Below are positions 44,920 through 54,273 of a stretch of DNA of 64,000 bases, in pieces. The stretch comes from Desulfofustis glycolicus DSM 9705 (GTDB taxonomy: Bacteria; Desulfobacterota; Desulfobulbia; Desulfobulbales; Desulfocapsaceae). The notes below the pieces were generated by a model that was not told the origin of the DNA, did not search any database, and was given only the letters and a program-made list of their open reading frames with translations. The position numbers were made by a program, and so were the translations under genes. The stretch is taken from NCBI RefSeq assembly GCF_900130015.1, contig NZ_FQXS01000024.1, positions 1 to 64,000 on the forward strand, in the 5' to 3' direction. Numbering within the stretch: the stretch's first letter is position 1; every line of letters starts with the position of its first letter.

Positions 44920-46794
44920 ATGGCCGTATCCCAGAGCTATCAACAGGAATTGGTTGATGCCATTCCTATCCCGCTGTTTTTTTTGGATATCAACGGAGCT
45001 TTTCTCGGCTCTAACCAAGCCTTCTCGCAATTTGTCGGAAAAACCGATGACGAGGTCCGTCGCGAGGGAGTTTACCGTTTGCTGTCCGGAGAACAGGCCG
45101 ATCGGCACCGGCAGCTTGACCGGACATTGCTGGACAACGGTACCATCCAGCCGTTTGAAGACGATGCTCTCGGTGCCGGGGGACGACGCTTTCACGTGGT
45201 GTATCGTAAGGCGCTCGTCCATGATGGCGCCGGCGAGGTAACCGGCATCGTTACGACGATGGTTGATCTTACCGATCTGAAGGCTATCGAGGAGGCCCTG
45301 GTCGCCAGCGAGTCCCAGAAAAAGGCCATCCTTGACGGCTTTCCCGGGATGATCGTGCTGTTCGATCGTGATTTGGGGGCGATCTGGGTCAATGATACGG
45401 TCCGACGGTCGGTACACATGCCGATCGGCAGATTCTGCCACGAGATTATCTGCAAGAGCGATCAGCAGTGCGCCGCATGCGCGGTGCCGAAAAGTGTTCA
45501 GACCGGAGAGGTGAGAATCGGTATTCAGCAGATCGAACAGGGAAATAACGGCGCGTCGCTTTATTATGAGATTATCGGTACGCCGGTGAAAAACAGTTCC
45601 GGTATGGTGGAGAGCGTGATCGTCATCGCCCGTGACGTGACCGAGCGATTCAAGCTCGAAAAACAGCTCCGGCATGCTCAGAAAATGGAAGCAATCGGCA
45701 CGCTTGCCGGTGGTATAGCTCATGATTTCAACAATATACTGACTCCGATCATGGGGTATGCGGAAATCCTCAAGCTGAAAATGCAGCAGAAAGGGTTTGC
45801 CGACGAGTCGATGGACGAGTATCTCGGCGAGATCCTTCGTGCCGGTAAGCGCGCCAAAGGACTGGTCGAGCAGATTCTTGCCTTTTCCCGCAATACCGAA
45901 CAGAAGGAAAGCCCGCAACACCTGCACCCGATTGTCAAGGAGGTGGTGAAACTGCTTCGTTCCACCTTGCCTTCGACCATCCAGATTAAACAAGATATCG
46001 ACGAGAAATGCGGGCCGGTACGGGTCGACCCGGTTCAGATCCACCAGGTGCTGATCAATCTCTGCACCAACAGCGCCGATGCTATCGGTGAAGGTCATGG
46101 CGTTTTGACCGTCGCGCTGAAAAAGACGTCGCTTTCCGGGGGCGAGAATGAATGGCTCGAGCTCAGCATCAGCGATACCGGCTGCGGTATGAATCGAGAA
46201 CTCCGTGAGCGGATCTTTGAGCCATATTTCAGCACCAAGGAAAAAGGACGGGGTACCGGGATGGGCCTGGCGCTCGTGCATAGCATCATTTCCCGGCACG
46301 ACGGAAGGATCGAGGTAGAAAGCGAGGAGGGGGCGGGAACGGTGTTTCGAATTTTTCTGCCGATCACCGAGAAACCTACCAAGCTTGATCATATCGTCAG
46401 TCCGGAACAGCTTGCCGGCGGTGAGGGGAGAATCCTGCTGGTTGACGATGAAAAGCAGGTGGTTCAGGTAACGGCGGAACTGCTGCGAAGCATCGGTTAT
46501 CAGGTCAGCGGCTGGACCTCTTCGATCGAGGCCATCGACCATTTCAAGGAAAATCAGGGAGAGTACGACCTGGTGCTGACCGACCTGACCATGCCCCACC
46601 TGACCGGTACCGAACTCAGTGCCAGGATTAAACAGCTCCGGCCGGACATCCCGATTATCCTGTTTACCGGCTACTCCGAGCGGCTCAGCAGGGAGGCGGC
46701 GGCGGATGCCGGCATAGACGAATACTGCATGAAACCGGTCTCCCTGCGCGAGTTGGCGCGAACGGTCTCCCGGCTAATCGCCAATACCCACTGA
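44920..46794 (+). CDS. PAS-domain hybrid histidine kinase with receiver domain
   Basis: A cytoplasmic 624-residue hybrid kinase without membrane segments. PAS domain 1 (about 8-120) is followed by PAS domain 2 (about 130-245), which carries Cys in DQQCAACAVP. HisKA has GGIAHDFNNILTPIMGY (His268), the HATPase domain NLCTNSADAIGEGHG and GTGMGLALVHSI, and a receiver domain ILLVDDEKQVVQ with Asp555 in LTDLTMPHLTG. The HDFNN form is typical of kinases common in Desulfobacterota. An AAAGGA site precedes the ATG. It is a single gene. Confidence 0.9.
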   Translation: MAVSQSYQQELVDAIPIPLFFLDINGAFLGSNQAFSQFVGKTDDEVRREGVYRLLSGEQADRHRQLDRTLLDNGTIQPFEDDALGAGGRRFHVVYRKALVHDGAGEVTGIVTTMVDLTDLKAIEEALVASESQKKAILDGFPGMIVLFDRDLGAIWVNDTVRRSVHMPIGRFCHEIICKSDQQCAACAVPKSVQTGEVRIGIQQIEQGNNGASLYYEIIGTPVKNSSGMVESVIVIARDVTERFKLEKQLRHAQKMEAIGTLAGGIAHDFNNILTPIMGYAEILKLKMQQKGFADESMDEYLGEILRAGKRAKGLVEQILAFSRNTEQKESPQHLHPIVKEVVKLLRSTLPSTIQIKQDIDEKCGPVRVDPVQIHQVLINLCTNSADAIGEGHGVLTVALKKTSLSGGENEWLELSISDTGCGMNRELRERIFEPYFSTKEKGRGTGMGLALVHSIISRHDGRIEVESEEGAGTVFRIFLPITEKPTKLDHIVSPEQLAGGEGRILLVDDEKQVVQVTAELLRSIGYQVSGWTSSIEAIDHFKENQGEYDLVLTDLTMPHLTGTELSARIKQLRPDIPIILFTGYSERLSREAAADAGIDEYCMKPVSLRELARTVSRLIANTH

Positions 46795-46860
46795 TTACCG
46801 TCTGGACGACGCGTACGCCCCGGCAACCCTGACGTGTGACTCCCCGAGCGATAGTGTCGA

Positions 46861-47286
46861 TCAGAGCGGGGGAGTTGCGGTTTTCCGGGCGGCGTGGTTG
46901 ATCAGACTGATCTGTGCGTTCAGCGTCCAGAAATCATAGATGATTCCGATACCAAACAAACCGAGGGTGCAGAGAAAGATCAATCCGGTAAGCCATTTGC
47001 CGCAATACATTCGGTGAATGCCGAAGATACCGAGGAAAGTGAGCAGCAGCCAGGCGATATTGTAGTTCACCGGACCTTCGATAAAACGGAAATCGGCATC
47101 CCGGTTCATAGAAGGGATAAGAAAAAGATCAACAATCCAGCCAATGAACAGCAGGCCGAGTGTGAAAAAGTAGATGGTTCCCGAAATCTGTCTGCCGTAG
47201 TAGAAGCGGTGCGCCCCGAGAAAGCCGAAAATCCACAGGAAATACCCAACCAGCACTTCATGGGTTGTCGACTGTCTACTCGTCAT
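46861..47286 (-). CDS. TM2-domain membrane protein, duplicated
   Basis: A 141-residue membrane protein containing two TM2 domains: GYFLWIFGFLGAHRFYYGR with FTLGLLFIGWIVDLFLIP, and LLTFLGIFGIHRMYCGKW with LCTLGLFGIGIIYDFW. Each has the G-hRFY-G loop and a DxF motif between two hydrophobic helices. The function of bacterial TM2 proteins is not established. The start overlaps the nagZ stop by one base (TGATG), so it is translated with nagZ. Confidence 0.88.
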   Translation of the reverse strand: MTSRQSTTHEVLVGYFLWIFGFLGAHRFYYGRQISGTIYFFTLGLLFIGWIVDLFLIPSMNRDADFRFIEGPVNYNIAWLLLTFLGIFGIHRMYCGKWLTGLIFLCTLGLFGIGIIYDFWTLNAQISLINHAARKTATPPL

Positions 47287-48323
47287 CAGTGGTTCTCCCT
47301 TGCTATCAGGTTTTGTCTGCGACCGTGAGCTTCACGGATGCGTGCTTCGGTCACCAGGCCCCGGTCGATGCCGTTTCGAATTGCCGTCACGGCGTGCTCC
47401 ACGATACCGGGGCGATAGGTGAGGTTGTTGCCGATTACCAACAGGTCGACACCGGCCGTCAGGGCGCAGCACAGTGCCTCCCCAAACGGGTAATGGGCGG
47501 TAATCGCCTGCATCTGCAGGTCGTCGCTGACCACAGCTCCCCGATATCCGAGTTCGTTGCGCAGCAGGCCGGTGACGGTGGCTGGCGACAGGGTCGCCGG
47601 AAAGGATGGGTCGATGGCCCGATTACAGAGATGACCGGTCATGACCATGTCGACCAGGTCGTCCGCCAACAGGGATCGGTAGGGAAGCAGCTCGTCGACA
47701 TGCCAGCTGGCGGTAATATCGACGAAACCGAGATGGGAGTCGACGCAGGAACTGCCGTGTCCCGGGAAATGCTTGACGCAGGAAATGACGCCGTGCCGGC
47801 GGTGCGCCTTGATCCAAGCTGCGGCATGGGTGGCAACGAGTTGGGGTGAGTCGGAAAAGCTGCGGCCCAACCGGCCGATAACCGGATTTTCCGGACAGCG
47901 GTCGACATCGATCACCGGTGCGAAATTGACGGTGACGCCAACATCTGCCAGCAATGCCGCCGTTTCCTCGGCATAGCGTTCCGTTTGCGACGTGTCTGCC
48001 CCGTTTTCGGCCAGTTGCCGTGCCGCTGGGATGGATGCATAGCCGTTGTCTCTGCCGAGGCGTTGCACCGAGCCGCCTTCCTGGTCGACACAGATCAGCA
48101 GCGGTTCGTCCCTGAGGCCCTGCAGTGCAGTGGTCAAGCGTTGCAACTCTTCGGCCGGGCCGATGTTGCCCTCTTGCCCCGGATCATGCAGGCAGCGATT
48201 GAACAGGATAACACCGCCCAGCCCGCGGTTTGAGATGTCTCGGGCGATCTCGGAATCGGCAGCGAACCGTCTGCCGGGAAAACCGACGATCAGCAGAGTG
48301 GCGATTTGTCTGGTCAGATCCAT
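47286..48323 (-). CDS. nagZ: Beta-N-acetylhexosaminidase (NagZ, glycoside hydrolase family 3)
   Basis: A GH3 enzyme of 345 residues that removes GlcNAc from muropeptides during wall recycling. LLICVDQEGGSVQRLG, VNFAPVIDVDRCPENPVIGR, SCVKHFPGHGSSCVDSHLG (catalytic loop His and the KHFPGHG signature) and VVSDDLQMQAI (nucleophile Asp) are all present. The family length is 340-380. No export signal is seen, which fits the cytoplasmic NagZ. Confidence 0.93.
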   Translation of the reverse strand: MDLTRQIATLLIVGFPGRRFAADSEIARDISNRGLGGVILFNRCLHDPGQEGNIGPAEELQRLTTALQGLRDEPLLICVDQEGGSVQRLGRDNGYASIPAARQLAENGADTSQTERYAEETAALLADVGVTVNFAPVIDVDRCPENPVIGRLGRSFSDSPQLVATHAAAWIKAHRRHGVISCVKHFPGHGSSCVDSHLGFVDITASWHVDELLPYRSLLADDLVDMVMTGHLCNRAIDPSFPATLSPATVTGLLRNELGYRGAVVSDDLQMQAITAHYPFGEALCCALTAGVDLLVIGNNLTYRPGIVEHAVTAIRNGIDRGLVTEARIREAHGRRQNLIARENH

Positions 48324-48694
48324 GTCTCGTTACAGCGACAGTCGAAGCACAGCGTAATGAGGTATCGTTTTAGGCAGTTACCATGTTACTTCGTCCAGAT
48401 CGTGTTGTCTCGCCTTGTTTTGCCGGCGATGATATTCTTGATCCCGCATGTGTCAGTATTCTGTCATCGGCTGTCGGGAATTTGGTCGTGACGGGTGGCC
48501 AAACAGTGTATTAGTGTTGACAATTAATTGTATTTGTATGATTTATTTGCTGTCGACGACGACTCGATCAACTGCTCCGTGCGCTGGCACGCATATTGCT
48601 GTCATTATTGTGTACAATCGCTAAAGATTCTCTGTCATGAGCCGATATAGATAATAATAATACCCGGTTCGTGCATCACAGAAAGCGAGCAGCC
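48324..48694. other. AT-rich intergenic region between divergent nagZ and the diguanylate cyclase gene
   Basis: No gene is seen. It contains a probable promoter (48517-48545) with an embedded CAATTAATTG palindrome, and a short A/T run near 48650. Confidence 0.5.
48517..48545 (+). promoter_or_regulatory. Probable sigma70-type promoter of the diguanylate cyclase gene
   Basis: A consensus TTGACA (48517-48522) is followed after 17 bases by GATTTA (48540-48545). The palindrome CAATTAATTG lies directly in the upper spacer and may bind a regulator. Confidence 0.5.
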
Positions 48695-49708
48695 ATGAGT
48701 ACCATGACCCAAAGACCTGAACTGACATCCCTGGCATCCAGTCTCGATGAATTGAGTCAAGTGATGCTCGAGCTGCATCAGCTCAAGCGTCAGTCGGAAC
48801 GTCTTGATCAGATGAACCGCCTGCACGCCAGACTGGCCGGAGTTCTCAGTGTGCCGGGCATGATTGAGGCTTATTCGGTCTGGCTCATGCCGATCGTCGA
48901 ACATGAACTGATCGGTTATAACAACAATGCCCGGGGGAAAAAGCATCTGTTCTGTTCCGGTCATGGCCCTAATCGCCGTCGGGCGATTGCCTTTGCCGAG
49001 CAGTTGATAGAAGACGGCACCTCGCCGCGTCGGGCGGTTAAAAGCGATGACGGACAATTCGGCCACAAGTGGATTTTCGAGACGGTGGATGATGCCGGTA
49101 TTCTGCTGGTCCTCAAAGAAGGCAGGGAACTTGACGATACGGAAATGGCGATCATCAACGACTCTCTGACCATCTTGGCCGAATCGTTGCAGCGGGGGCT
49201 GGAATACGAAGACCTGTTCGAACGGGCCAGCTCCGACCCACTGACCGGATTGTCCAACCGGCGCGTCTTTGATCGAAGAATCAGCGGCATGATGGACAGC
49301 GCCACGCGCTACAAGCATCCGCTGACCATGCTGTCGCTCGATCTCGACCACTTCAAGGATATCAACGACAATCTCGGTCACCAGGCCGGCGACGAGGTAC
49401 TTAAATCGGTAGCCGAAGTGCTCGCAGCGGCGGTGCGGTCGACAGACCTGCTGGTGCGGATGGGCGGTGATGAATTCCTGCTGGTGCTGGACAATACCAA
49501 CCAGCAGCAGGGACGGATCCTGGCTGAACGGTTGGTCAAGAAAATCGATGATCTCGATGTGCGGGCCTCAGAGACGGTAAAACTCGGCGTTTCCATCGGG
49601 ATGGCCCAGATGGTGCCGGGCGAAAATCTGCGCAGCTGGTTGGAGCGGACCGACGACATCCTCTACCATGCCAAGGCGCAGGGAAGGGCCCGGGTGGCGG
49701 TTTCCTGA
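48695..49708 (+). CDS. Diguanylate cyclase (GGDEF domain)
   Basis: A soluble 337-residue enzyme predicted to make cyclic di-GMP from two GTP. The N-terminal 190 residues are a coiled-coil-like start (LDELSQVMLELHQLKRQ) and a GAF-like domain with no family I can name. The GGDEF domain shows DPLTGLSNRRVFD, DLDHFKDINDNLGHQAGDEVL and intact MGGDEF (257-261). The inhibitory RxxD site is present five residues before it (RSTD, 248-251), so product inhibition is expected. No phosphodiesterase domain is fused. A terminator follows. Confidence 0.92.
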   Translation: MSTMTQRPELTSLASSLDELSQVMLELHQLKRQSERLDQMNRLHARLAGVLSVPGMIEAYSVWLMPIVEHELIGYNNNARGKKHLFCSGHGPNRRRAIAFAEQLIEDGTSPRRAVKSDDGQFGHKWIFETVDDAGILLVLKEGRELDDTEMAIINDSLTILAESLQRGLEYEDLFERASSDPLTGLSNRRVFDRRISGMMDSATRYKHPLTMLSLDLDHFKDINDNLGHQAGDEVLKSVAEVLAAAVRSTDLLVRMGGDEFLLVLDNTNQQQGRILAERLVKKIDDLDVRASETVKLGVSIGMAQMVPGENLRSWLERTDDILYHAKAQGRARVAVS

Positions 49709-49741
49709 CAGCACAGCAAACGAGTCAGTAGATCTATAGGC

Positions 49742-49774
49742 AAAAGGCCGGCTCAGTTGTGAGCCGGCCTTTTT
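49742..49774 (+). terminator. Rho-independent terminator
   Basis: A 12-to-14-bp stem AAGGCCGGCTCA/TGAGCCGGCCTT with a 4-base loop is followed by T-run TTTTTG. A-run flanks on the left make it likely bidirectional, serving the diguanylate cyclase gene and the convergent gene at 49785. Confidence 0.9.
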
Positions 49775-49784
49775 GTTTCCGTGC

Positions 49785-50198
49785 TCAGAGGGCAGCAGTC
49801 GGCTGATAATCGATGGTCAGCGGGATAACGTGCAACGAGCGGCTGCGCTGGCTGGTAGAACCGAGCAGCCAACCGCCGACAGTGCCCCGTTGGCCGAGGA
49901 TCGCATCGATTTTATCGACCAGTCCGGCAATATCGAGGACCGGATGTCGGGAAAAGACCTGCGGCAGGCCATAGGTGAGATTGCAGGCCAGGCAGTGGCC
50001 GGGTCGTTCTGTCAGCAGGATATCGAAGCGCAGCGTCGAGCCGTGTGTGTCGATGTATTCGATTGCCAAATCGTAGGCCCCGTCCTCGGCATCACCGAAC
50101 ATGGCCTCGAATAATTCGTCCGCCCGTGACGGCGGCAGCAGGGTGGCGCAGGTCTGGCTGGAAAACAGGGAAGCCAGCGGATCGTTGGTTGAAGTCAT
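49785..50198 (-). CDS. Hypothetical protein
   Basis: A 137-residue soluble protein I do not recognise. Two Cys occur in HCLACNLTYG, with alternating hydrophobic and charged residues elsewhere (YDLAIEYIDTHGSTLRFDILL). I chose the ATG at 50198, preceded by an AGGTTG site; longer starts would cross the divergent promoter. It is transcribed away from the helicase gene. Confidence 0.6.
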   Translation of the reverse strand: MTSTNDPLASLFSSQTCATLLPPSRADELFEAMFGDAEDGAYDLAIEYIDTHGSTLRFDILLTERPGHCLACNLTYGLPQVFSRHPVLDIAGLVDKIDAILGQRGTVGGWLLGSTSQRSRSLHVIPLTIDYQPTAAL

Positions 50199-50221
50199 CT
50201 GACAACCTGAAGTGTTCTGGT

Positions 50222-50256
50222 TTGCAAACGTGTACACCACATCGGATATGTGGTGT
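50222..50256 (+). promoter_or_regulatory. Possible promoter with overlapping palindrome upstream of the helicase gene
   Basis: TTGCAA (50222-50227) and GATATG (50245-50250) are 17 bases apart. A perfect inverted repeat ACACCACAT/ATGTGGTGT (50234-50242 and 50248-50256, 5-base spacer) covers the spacer and the -10 box, as an operator would. It lies between the divergent genes at 50198 and 50436. Confidence 0.45.
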
Positions 50257-50435
50257 GTGGTATCCTTGCGAAAAACGGCCAGAGCCGGCCCAATGGCGGG
50301 CCACCTCAACCGTGCAACGTTCGCCGGCGGTTGTGGCTCTGAAAAAGCCCCGAAACAGCCAAATAATACCCGTTCGGTCAAAGCATTGTCAACCGGCGTT
50401 GCGGGCCTTCCGGCGTCGTGGTACAGTTGCCAGCC

Positions 50436-52592
50436 ATGAATCAACTATCCTCCTATCGCGACGAACTCAACGAGTCTCAATTTCAGGCGGTATCAACGAC
50501 CGAAGGACCGGTACTGGTCATCGCCGGTGCCGGCAGCGGCAAGACGCGCACCCTTGTCTACCGGGTCGCGCACCTGATCAACGGTGGTGTCGAGCCGGAG
50601 GCCATCCTGCTGCTCACCTTTACCAGAAAAGCCGCCCAGGAGATGCTCTGGCGGGCCGGTCGACTGCTCAACGATTCCTGCAGCCGTGTGACCGGCGGCA
50701 CCTTTCACAGCGTCGCCAATATGTTGCTGCGACGATTCGGCGCCGGTATCGGCTTCAGCTCGTCGTTCACCATCATCGATCGAGCCGATGCCGAAGGGAT
50801 CATCAATCTGCTCAAGTCCTCGTTGCAGCTCACCGTCAACCGTAAGCAATTTCCATCCAAGCGGATCATCGTCAACATGCTCAGCGGTTCGGTAAACAAG
50901 GCACGGCCACTCGAGGATCTGATCTTCGAAGATTACGCGCACTTGAGCGAATTTGCCGAAGATATCATCTTGCTGCAGAAGCACTACCACAGTTTCAAGA
51001 TCGACCACGGCCTGATGGACTACGACGATCTGCTGGTCAACTGGAAGCGGCTGCTGACGCAATCGCCGGAGGCCCGTGAACAGATCTCGGCCCGCTATCG
51101 CTATATCATGGTCGATGAGTATCAGGACACCAACCCAATCCAGGCCGACATCGTTCGGCTGGCCGCCTATCGCCATGATAACGTGATGGTGGTCGGGGAC
51201 GATTCCCAGTCGATCTATTCTTTCCGCGGTGCCGATTTCTACAATATCATGCGATTTCCCGAGACGTTTCCGGGCACCCGGATCATCAAGCTCGAGCAGA
51301 ACTACCGGTCGACCCAGCCGATCCTGACCCTGACCAACGATATAATCAACAACGCGGTCGAGAAATACACCAAGACTCTGTACACCAGGATCGAAGGGAC
51401 TCGCAAGCCGATGCTCTATGCCGCACGCGACGAAAAGGCCGAAGCTGATTTCGTTGTCAGCCGGGTTCGGGAGTTGCGCGACGAGGGTGTCGGCCTCCGT
51501 GATATCGCGGTTCTCTTTCGCTCCGGGTTTCACTCTTTCAAACTGGAACTCGAGCTTGGCAGCCATGGCATCGGGTTCGAAAAACGGGGTGGTCTGAAGC
51601 TGACCGAGTCGGCGCACATGAAGGATGTGCTGGCCGTATTGCGCCTGCTCGTCAATCCGTTCGACAACCTGTCCTGGAACCGCCTGCTGCTGACTATCGA
51701 CAAGCTCGGGCCGAAGACGGCCCAAAAGATCACCGCCGTTCTCTCCGACGCCGCCGATCCGGTTGCCGCGCTGGCCGCCTATCCGGCCGGCCGCAGCTGG
51801 CAGGAGGGATTTGCCCGGCTGGTCGGCCTGTTTCAGGACCTGCAGCGCCGCGAACCGATTCCCGGAGAACTCTGTGGTGCGGTGCTGGTCTGGTATCAAC
51901 CGGTATTCGAGCGGCTCTATGCCGACGATTATCCGAAACGGCAGAAGGACCTTGAACAATTGCAGACCATCATCGCCTCCTACGACGACCTGCGGCGCTT
52001 TATCGACGACACGGCACTCGACCCGCCGGAAGCCGACCCGCAGGCCTATCGTGACGACGGTGAGGCCCTGATACTGTCTACCATCCATTCGGCCAAGGGG
52101 CTCGAGTGGGAGGTGGTGTTCGTTATTGGTCTGGCTGACGGTCGATTCCCACATGCCTCGGCCTTTCCCGGCGAGCAGTGGGAGGAGGAACGGCGCCTGC
52201 TCTACGTGGCGGCGACCCGGGCGAGAAAGCAATTGTACCTCAGCTACCCACGCGAGTTGATGGGGGCCGACCGGCGTTTTGCCCGGGTCGGCATGTCGCC
52301 GTTTCTTTCCGAGTTGTCGCCGGGGAGTTACGAGCGGCTCGAGCCGCGTCCCGCCGACAGCAACGTTTTCTCCTTTGGGGCGCGGCCGTCGGAGCCGCTG
52401 CCGTCACCGACCAAAAAGAAGAAACTGGCGCTGAAAGATTTTTCCGTCGGTTGCCGGGTCAATCACCCCTTCTTCGGTGCCGGAACGGTACGGAAACTGA
52501 GTGCCCCGCGCTCGCTCGATGTGGCCTTTGACCGCCACGGCCTGAAGACGCTGCACCTTGATTACGCTACCTTGAATATTGTCGATGGCTAG
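50436..52592 (+). CDS. ATP-dependent DNA helicase, UvrD/PcrA/Rep family
   Basis: A superfamily 1A helicase of 718 residues that unwinds DNA 3' to 5' in repair and replication. NESQFQAV and GAGSGKT (31-37) bind ATP, DEYQDTN is motif II, DDSQSIYSFRGA motif III, QNYRSTQPIL motif IV, STIHSAKGLEWEVVFVIG motif V and LLYVAATRARKQLYLSYP motif VI. The C-terminal region (VGCRVNHPFFGAGTVRKL) is the PcrA/UvrD-type tail. Start choice rests on family alignment; no strong ribosome site is seen. FolC and an HNH nuclease gene follow on the same strand. Confidence 0.93.
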   Translation: MNQLSSYRDELNESQFQAVSTTEGPVLVIAGAGSGKTRTLVYRVAHLINGGVEPEAILLLTFTRKAAQEMLWRAGRLLNDSCSRVTGGTFHSVANMLLRRFGAGIGFSSSFTIIDRADAEGIINLLKSSLQLTVNRKQFPSKRIIVNMLSGSVNKARPLEDLIFEDYAHLSEFAEDIILLQKHYHSFKIDHGLMDYDDLLVNWKRLLTQSPEAREQISARYRYIMVDEYQDTNPIQADIVRLAAYRHDNVMVVGDDSQSIYSFRGADFYNIMRFPETFPGTRIIKLEQNYRSTQPILTLTNDIINNAVEKYTKTLYTRIEGTRKPMLYAARDEKAEADFVVSRVRELRDEGVGLRDIAVLFRSGFHSFKLELELGSHGIGFEKRGGLKLTESAHMKDVLAVLRLLVNPFDNLSWNRLLLTIDKLGPKTAQKITAVLSDAADPVAALAAYPAGRSWQEGFARLVGLFQDLQRREPIPGELCGAVLVWYQPVFERLYADDYPKRQKDLEQLQTIIASYDDLRRFIDDTALDPPEADPQAYRDDGEALILSTIHSAKGLEWEVVFVIGLADGRFPHASAFPGEQWEEERRLLYVAATRARKQLYLSYPRELMGADRRFARVGMSPFLSELSPGSYERLEPRPADSNVFSFGARPSEPLPSPTKKKKLALKDFSVGCRVNHPFFGAGTVRKLSAPRSLDVAFDRHGLKTLHLDYATLNIVDG

Positions 52593-52619
52593 GATTTCCT
52601 GCTGCCATCCCGGGTGACC

Positions 52620-53969
52620 ATGACCGAATCCCCGCTGACGACCTATTCCGAGGCCTGTTGTTTTCTCGACGACCTGCAGATGCACAAGATCAAACTCGGC
52701 CTTGAGGCGATGCGTGCCGTCCTGGCCGAGCTCGGATCCCCGGAAAAGCGCTGTCCGGCCATTCACGTGGCCGGCACCAACGGCAAAGGCTCGGTCTGTA
52801 CGATGCTGCGAGAGATGCTCAGCCGTGCCGGCTATCGAACCGGCCTGTACACTTCGCCGCACCTCAGTTCGGTCAGAGAGCGGTTCCGGATCGACGACCG
52901 TTTTATTGGTGAAAGCGAGTTTACCCGGTTGCTGGAGCGTATCCGGCGCAGTCTCGGCACCGAGAAAATCACCTATTTCGAGTGCACCACCGCCCTGGCC
53001 TTCAGCTGGTTCGCCGACAGCGGCTGTGATGTCGTTATCCTCGAGACCGGCATGGGCGGCCGACTCGACGCGACCAATGTGGTGGTGCCGCTGCTTTCGG
53101 TGATCACCACGGTCAGTCTCGACCACGAGCAATATCTCGGCGATACCATCGAGCAGATCGCCTTCGAAAAAGCCGGTATCATCAAAGACGGAGTTCCGGT
53201 TATCTCCGGAGTAACCGATTCCCCGGCCCGGGAGGTTATCGAGCGGACCTGCGTCGAGCGCGCGGCGCCGCTCTCCATCCTGGGGCGCGACTTCCGGGCG
53301 GCAGCTGACGGGGAGGACCATTGGGCATGGCAGGAACGGGGTGGAAAAACCGTTATCGATTGCTTGCCCGTTTCGAGAAACGGGGTCTGGCAACTCGATA
53401 ACAGCGCCTGCGCCATTGCCGCCGCACTATCCCTGCGTGATCAAGGCTTTGCGCTGACGAACGACATGATCCGTGCCGGAATCGGTGCTGCCTTCTGGCC
53501 GGGACGCATGGAATACCTGGAAGTGATCGTCCCCTGTCAAGATCGCAACGAGCAGGGAGGCCAGGGTACTCCTCTGCGGTTTCTGCTCGACGGCGCTCAC
53601 AACCAGGCCGGTGTCGAGTGCCTGATTGCCGGTATCGAAGAGCAATTCATCTACGAGCGGCTGATTGTTGTCTGGGCCTCTATGGCCGATAAGAACTACG
53701 CCCCCCTGCTCCGGGCGATGGCCTCCCTGGCCGACCTGGTGCTGTTGACCAGACCGCATAGCGAGCGGGCGGCGGCGCCGGCGGAGATGGCCAAAATACT
53801 TGTAAAGAGCGACCCGTCACGGGTCAGTTGTCATGGAACTGTTGCCGAGGCATTGTCTCGCGCCACGATCCTGGCCCAACCCGGTGATTTGGTGGTGGCG
53901 GCCGGTTCGCTCTACCTGATCGGTGAATTTCGCCGACTGCTGGTCGGGGAGGTGGTCGGCGATGAATGA
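52620..53969 (+). CDS. folC: Folylpolyglutamate synthase/dihydrofolate synthase FolC
   Basis: A Mur-ligase-fold enzyme of 449 residues that adds glutamate to dihydropteroate and to folates. The ATP loop is AIHVAGTNGKGSVCTML; TGLYTSPHLSSVRERFRID, VVILETGMGGRLDATNVV, TTVSLDHEQYLGDTIEQIAFEKAGI and LDGAHNQAGVECL are the FolC landmarks. The ATG at 52620 is chosen; a GTG two codons earlier is possible. With the PabB-PabC fusion at 41731 this gives two folate-pathway genes in the window, but not in one operon. Confidence 0.94.
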   Translation: MTESPLTTYSEACCFLDDLQMHKIKLGLEAMRAVLAELGSPEKRCPAIHVAGTNGKGSVCTMLREMLSRAGYRTGLYTSPHLSSVRERFRIDDRFIGESEFTRLLERIRRSLGTEKITYFECTTALAFSWFADSGCDVVILETGMGGRLDATNVVVPLLSVITTVSLDHEQYLGDTIEQIAFEKAGIIKDGVPVISGVTDSPAREVIERTCVERAAPLSILGRDFRAAADGEDHWAWQERGGKTVIDCLPVSRNGVWQLDNSACAIAAALSLRDQGFALTNDMIRAGIGAAFWPGRMEYLEVIVPCQDRNEQGGQGTPLRFLLDGAHNQAGVECLIAGIEEQFIYERLIVVWASMADKNYAPLLRAMASLADLVLLTRPHSERAAAPAEMAKILVKSDPSRVSCHGTVAEALSRATILAQPGDLVVAAGSLYLIGEFRRLLVGEVVGDE

Positions 53970-54258
53970 TTATTCCTGGCTGGACGGGATTGACGAAGCC
54001 CAGATCAAGCGGGAGCGGGCCAAGGCCCGCCAGCTGCGCAGGACCCGCTGGTGGCAGCAGAAGACCGCTGCCGGAACCTGTTACTATTGCGGCCAGAGAG
54101 TCGCCCATCGCGACCTGACCATGGATCATCTCGTGCCGCTGACCCGCGGTGGCCGCAGCACCAAGGACAACTTGGTGCCCTGCTGCAAAGAGTGCAACAA
54201 CAAGAAGAAGTCGTTACTGCCCATCGAGTGGGAAGATTACCTGAAGCGATTTTTGTAA
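53962..54258 (+). CDS. HNH endonuclease-family protein
   Basis: A small 98-residue protein with an HNH/McrA-like zinc and nuclease motif: CYYCGQRV, LTMDHLVPLTRGG (the catalytic His after Asp), STKDNLVPCCKECNNKKKS. A basic helix precedes it (RAKARQLRRTRWWQQ). It overlaps the end of folC by 8 bases and has a GGGGAGG site, so it is co-translated with folC. Small free-standing HNH proteins like this are widespread and their cellular role is mostly unknown. Confidence 0.88.
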   Translation: MNDYSWLDGIDEAQIKRERAKARQLRRTRWWQQKTAAGTCYYCGQRVAHRDLTMDHLVPLTRGGRSTKDNLVPCCKECNNKKKSLLPIEWEDYLKRFL

Positions 54259-54273
54259 GAACAGGATGGATGG

